A stretch of 64,000 nt of DNA from OLB6 sp964493635 (lineage in GTDB: Bacteria; Bacteroidota; Ignavibacteria; Kapaibacteriales; Kapaibacteriaceae). Under the pieces are notes generated by a model, which was not told the origin of the DNA, made no database searches, and saw only the letters and a program-made list of their open reading frames with translations. Shown one piece after another: positions 62,194 through 64,000 of this stretch (its first letter is position 1; each line of letters opens with the position of its first letter). The DNA lies in the NCBI GenBank assembly GCA_964493635.1, contig CAZBOW010000003.1:77318-141317 (forward strand), given 5' to 3'. A program made the translations under genes and the position numbers.

Positions 62194-63036
62194 ATGACAG
62201 AAGAGGTACAAGCGCTCGTTGGGAAGGAGTTTCCCTGTTTAGACAAAGGGTTCGTTCGCCTGATCGACGTCATGGGTGACGACGCGGCGATCGTGCAAGC
62301 TGCACGCGTCTCCTACGGATCCGGCACAAAGAAGGTCCACGAGGATCGGGGCCTTATCCGGTACCTGATGCGTCATCTGCATACCACGCCGTTCGAGATG
62401 GTGGAGTTCAAGTTCCATGTGAAGCTTCCCATCTTCGTTGCACGTCAGTGGATTCGCCACCGTACGGCAAACGTTAACGAGTATTCCGGCCGATACTCGG
62501 AGATGAAGGATGAGTTCTACCTGCCGGCCCCGGATCAGGTTCGTGCACAGAGCGATTCGAACAAACAGGGCCGAGCCGATGAGGCCTTTGATCCTGCAAC
62601 GGCCGAGCGTATTCGGGCTACCATGCAGCACACGCAGCAGTCACTCTACGATGAGTACCAAGAACTGCTAGGGACCAACCTTGCCCGAGAGATTGCACGG
62701 ATCAATCTGCCGGTTTCGAATTACACGGAATGGTACTGGAAGATCGACCTGCACAACCTGTTCCATTTCCTGCGACTGCGCATCGACAGCCATGCTCAGT
62801 ACGAGATTCGTGTGTACGGAGAAGCGATTGCCGCCATCGTCAAAGCGGCGGTCCCGATGGCCTATGAGGCGTTCGAAGATTACATCGTGCACGCCGAGAA
62901 ATTCTCTGGACCGGAGCTGCGAGCGCTCTCGACGATGATCGGAGCGGCACCTTCCGAGGAGGATCTGGCTTCGTTTGGTTTGAAGGGGCGTGAGGCACGG
63001 GAATTCCTCGCGAAATTGGAATCCTTGAGGTCATGA
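62194..63036 (+). CDS. thyX: Flavin-dependent thymidylate synthase
   Basis: 280 residues. It makes dTMP from dUMP using FAD and methylene-tetrahydrofolate. The ThyX signature is at residues 88-102, RHRTANVNEYSGRYS; further conserved parts are TTPFEMVEFKFHVKLPIFVARQWI and TEWYWKIDLHNLFHFLRLRID. It overlaps the next gene by 4 bp (ATGA). Confidence 0.96.
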   Translation: MTEEVQALVGKEFPCLDKGFVRLIDVMGDDAAIVQAARVSYGSGTKKVHEDRGLIRYLMRHLHTTPFEMVEFKFHVKLPIFVARQWIRHRTANVNEYSGRYSEMKDEFYLPAPDQVRAQSDSNKQGRADEAFDPATAERIRATMQHTQQSLYDEYQELLGTNLAREIARINLPVSNYTEWYWKIDLHNLFHFLRLRIDSHAQYEIRVYGEAIAAIVKAAVPMAYEAFEDYIVHAEKFSGPELRALSTMIGAAPSEEDLASFGLKGREAREFLAKLESLRS

Positions 63037-64000
63037 GCCGGTGGACCACCATCGGGCTGGTCCTCCTGTTCGCCGTGGTGACGTCCTGCGTTACCGAGCC
63101 CGAGTCCACATCCGAGCTCCCTCAGATTCCAGCGGATCTGCCAGCGATGGTGTTTCCGCCCGACAATCCCTACTCCGAAGCAAAGGCCGAACTCGGACGA
63201 CATCTGTTCTATGAACGGCGATTGTCGGCCGATGGTAGCACGGCGTGTGCAACCTGTCATCTGCAGGAGCGGGCCTTCAGCGATGCCCCCCATCAAATCA
63301 GCGTTGGTGTTCGCGGCGAACAAGGACAACGAAACAGTCCGACGTTGGTCAACGTTGGGTACCGCCGCGCCCTGTTCTGGGATGGCCGTGCTGCGACGCT
63401 CGAGGATCAAGCCATGGCTGTACTCCGAAGCCCGATTGAAATGGATTCGGATACCCCAACGGTATTGAACCTGATGCGGCAGTACTACCACCCGCAATGG
63501 CAAGCAGCATTTGGTGATACCACGGTGACCATGCAACGCATCGTGCAGGCCATTGCCACATTCGAGCGTACGATCGTGTCGGCCAACAGTCGGTACGACC
63601 GATTCCGTCGTGGTGAAACCTCGGTGTTGACGGCTCTCGAGCGCGAGGGACTGGAACTATACTTCAGCAATCGCACCATGTGCGCCTCCTGTCATGGTGG
63701 TCCGGACCTGACCGATGATCAGTTTCACAACATTGGGTTGTTCCACCACTACTTCGATCGTGGACGATACGACGTTACACGCAATCCCTACGATGAAGGC
63801 AAATTCAAGACTCCCACGCTGCGCAACATCGCGCTAACAGCCCCCTACATGGCCAGTGGCGACAGCGAAAAAGGTGTCCTTACCACCCTTGAGGCCGTTG
63901 TTAAGCATTATTCCGACGGCGGAACAACGTTCCACAGCAAGGATAGCAGGGTAAAACCTCTGCACCTTTCAGCGCATGAGCAGCAGGCCCTCGTGGCCTT
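63033..64000 (+). CDS. Di-haem cytochrome c peroxidase / MauG-like protein (3' truncated)
   Basis: The frame is open from ATG 63033 to the window end (over 320 codons). A lipoprotein-like signal (IGLVLLFAVVTSC) is followed by LGRHLFYERRLSADGSTACATCHLQERAFSD (first CxxCH), GQRNSPTLVNVGYRRALFWDGRA, then TMCASCHGGPDLTDDQFHNIGL (second CxxCH), FKTPTLRNIALTAPYMASG and VVKHYSDGG. This is the two-haem domain of CcpA/MauG proteins, which reduce hydrogen peroxide in the periplasm or oxidise a partner protein. It is coupled to thyX by ATGA. Peroxidase versus MauG-like role cannot be settled. Confidence 0.9.
   Translation, partial: MSRWTTIGLVLLFAVVTSCVTEPESTSELPQIPADLPAMVFPPDNPYSEAKAELGRHLFYERRLSADGSTACATCHLQERAFSDAPHQISVGVRGEQGQRNSPTLVNVGYRRALFWDGRAATLEDQAMAVLRSPIEMDSDTPTVLNLMRQYYHPQWQAAFGDTTVTMQRIVQAIATFERTIVSANSRYDRFRRGETSVLTALEREGLELYFSNRTMCASCHGGPDLTDDQFHNIGLFHHYFDRGRYDVTRNPYDEGKFKTPTLRNIALTAPYMASGDSEKGVLTTLEAVVKHYSDGGTTFHSKDSRVKPLHLSAHEQQALVA

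Overview
The window looks like a metagenome-type scaffold from a free-living, respiring member of the Bacteroidota/Chlorobiota (FCB) group. Candidatus Kapabacteria or another Ignavibacteria-like lineage is my best guess, but no rRNA gene is present to prove it. The evidence is: several large exported proteins ending in type IX secretion (Por) C-terminal domains; the b558-type succinate dehydrogenase (sdhC-sdhA-sdhB order) typical of Bacteroidota; the HYC_CC_PP-like small protein beside its TonB receptor; and plus-strand start regions carrying the Bacteroidota-type -7 element TAnnTTTG. Base composition is fairly GC-rich by eye (mid to high fifties). Genes are packed tightly, with many ATGA/TAATG start-stop overlaps and six tail-to-tail overlaps. 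I saw no tRNA, rRNA, CRISPR array, insertion sequence or prophage, and no gene-free stretch longer than 300 bases. Six 100-N scaffold gaps interrupt the window. Two of them are flanked by identical 55-bp copies and are probably not real gaps.

Layout. 1-2.5 kb: end of an unknown gene, then mltG and an ABC-2-type ATPase on the minus strand. 2.6-6.1 kb: sdhCAB. 6.1-10.3 kb: pdxJ, and divergently a 1,047-residue exported SBBP/Ig-repeat protein. 10.4-19.9 kb: one long co-directional run, sufB-C-D-S-E-T, a 2Fe-2S ferredoxin, an Rrf2 regulator, an IscA-type carrier, superoxide dismutase, a stand-alone Lon N-domain protein and a SpoIIE-type phosphatase. This reads as an iron-sulfur assembly and oxidative-stress unit. 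19.8-23.6 kb: pth, then nuoM-nuoN apart from any other complex I gene. 23.6-30.3 kb: exported repeat proteins, a beta-barrel, a DUF1573 protein, and a minus-strand set with a HELHH metalloprotease and an ABC ATPase. 30.3-33.2 kb: a small locus that resembles metal-linked HYC_CC_PP/TonB pairs. 33.2-38.8 kb (minus): panD, a GlmU-like nucleotidyltransferase, methylmalonyl-CoA epimerase, phosphoglycerate mutase, and an exported double TldD-like protein whose second half has lost the metal site.

38.9-51.6 kb: housekeeping genes on both strands (kynureninase, rlmB, lysS, M50 protease, GT39 glycosyltransferase, MsbA-like exporter, amidase, corA, rlmD-like). 51.5-56.7 kb (minus): S1-domain protein, FlgD-Ig protein and a type IX-secreted subtilase. 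56.9-64 kb: rpsF-rplI, a TIGR01777 epimerase, a 2-oxoacid dehydrogenase E2, dtd, a DUF4920 protein, a TIGR00266 protein, thyX, and the start of a di-haem cytochrome c peroxidase that runs off the end.

The most interesting signals are: (i) the octamer ARGGGGCT, present 36 times on either strand in many reading frames and far above expectation, with an extended form GTAGGGGGCT seen 8 times; (ii) the single-chain exported TldD-like pair; (iii) the extended SUF/oxidative-stress gene run; and (iv) promoter elements so close to ATG that some transcripts should be leaderless.
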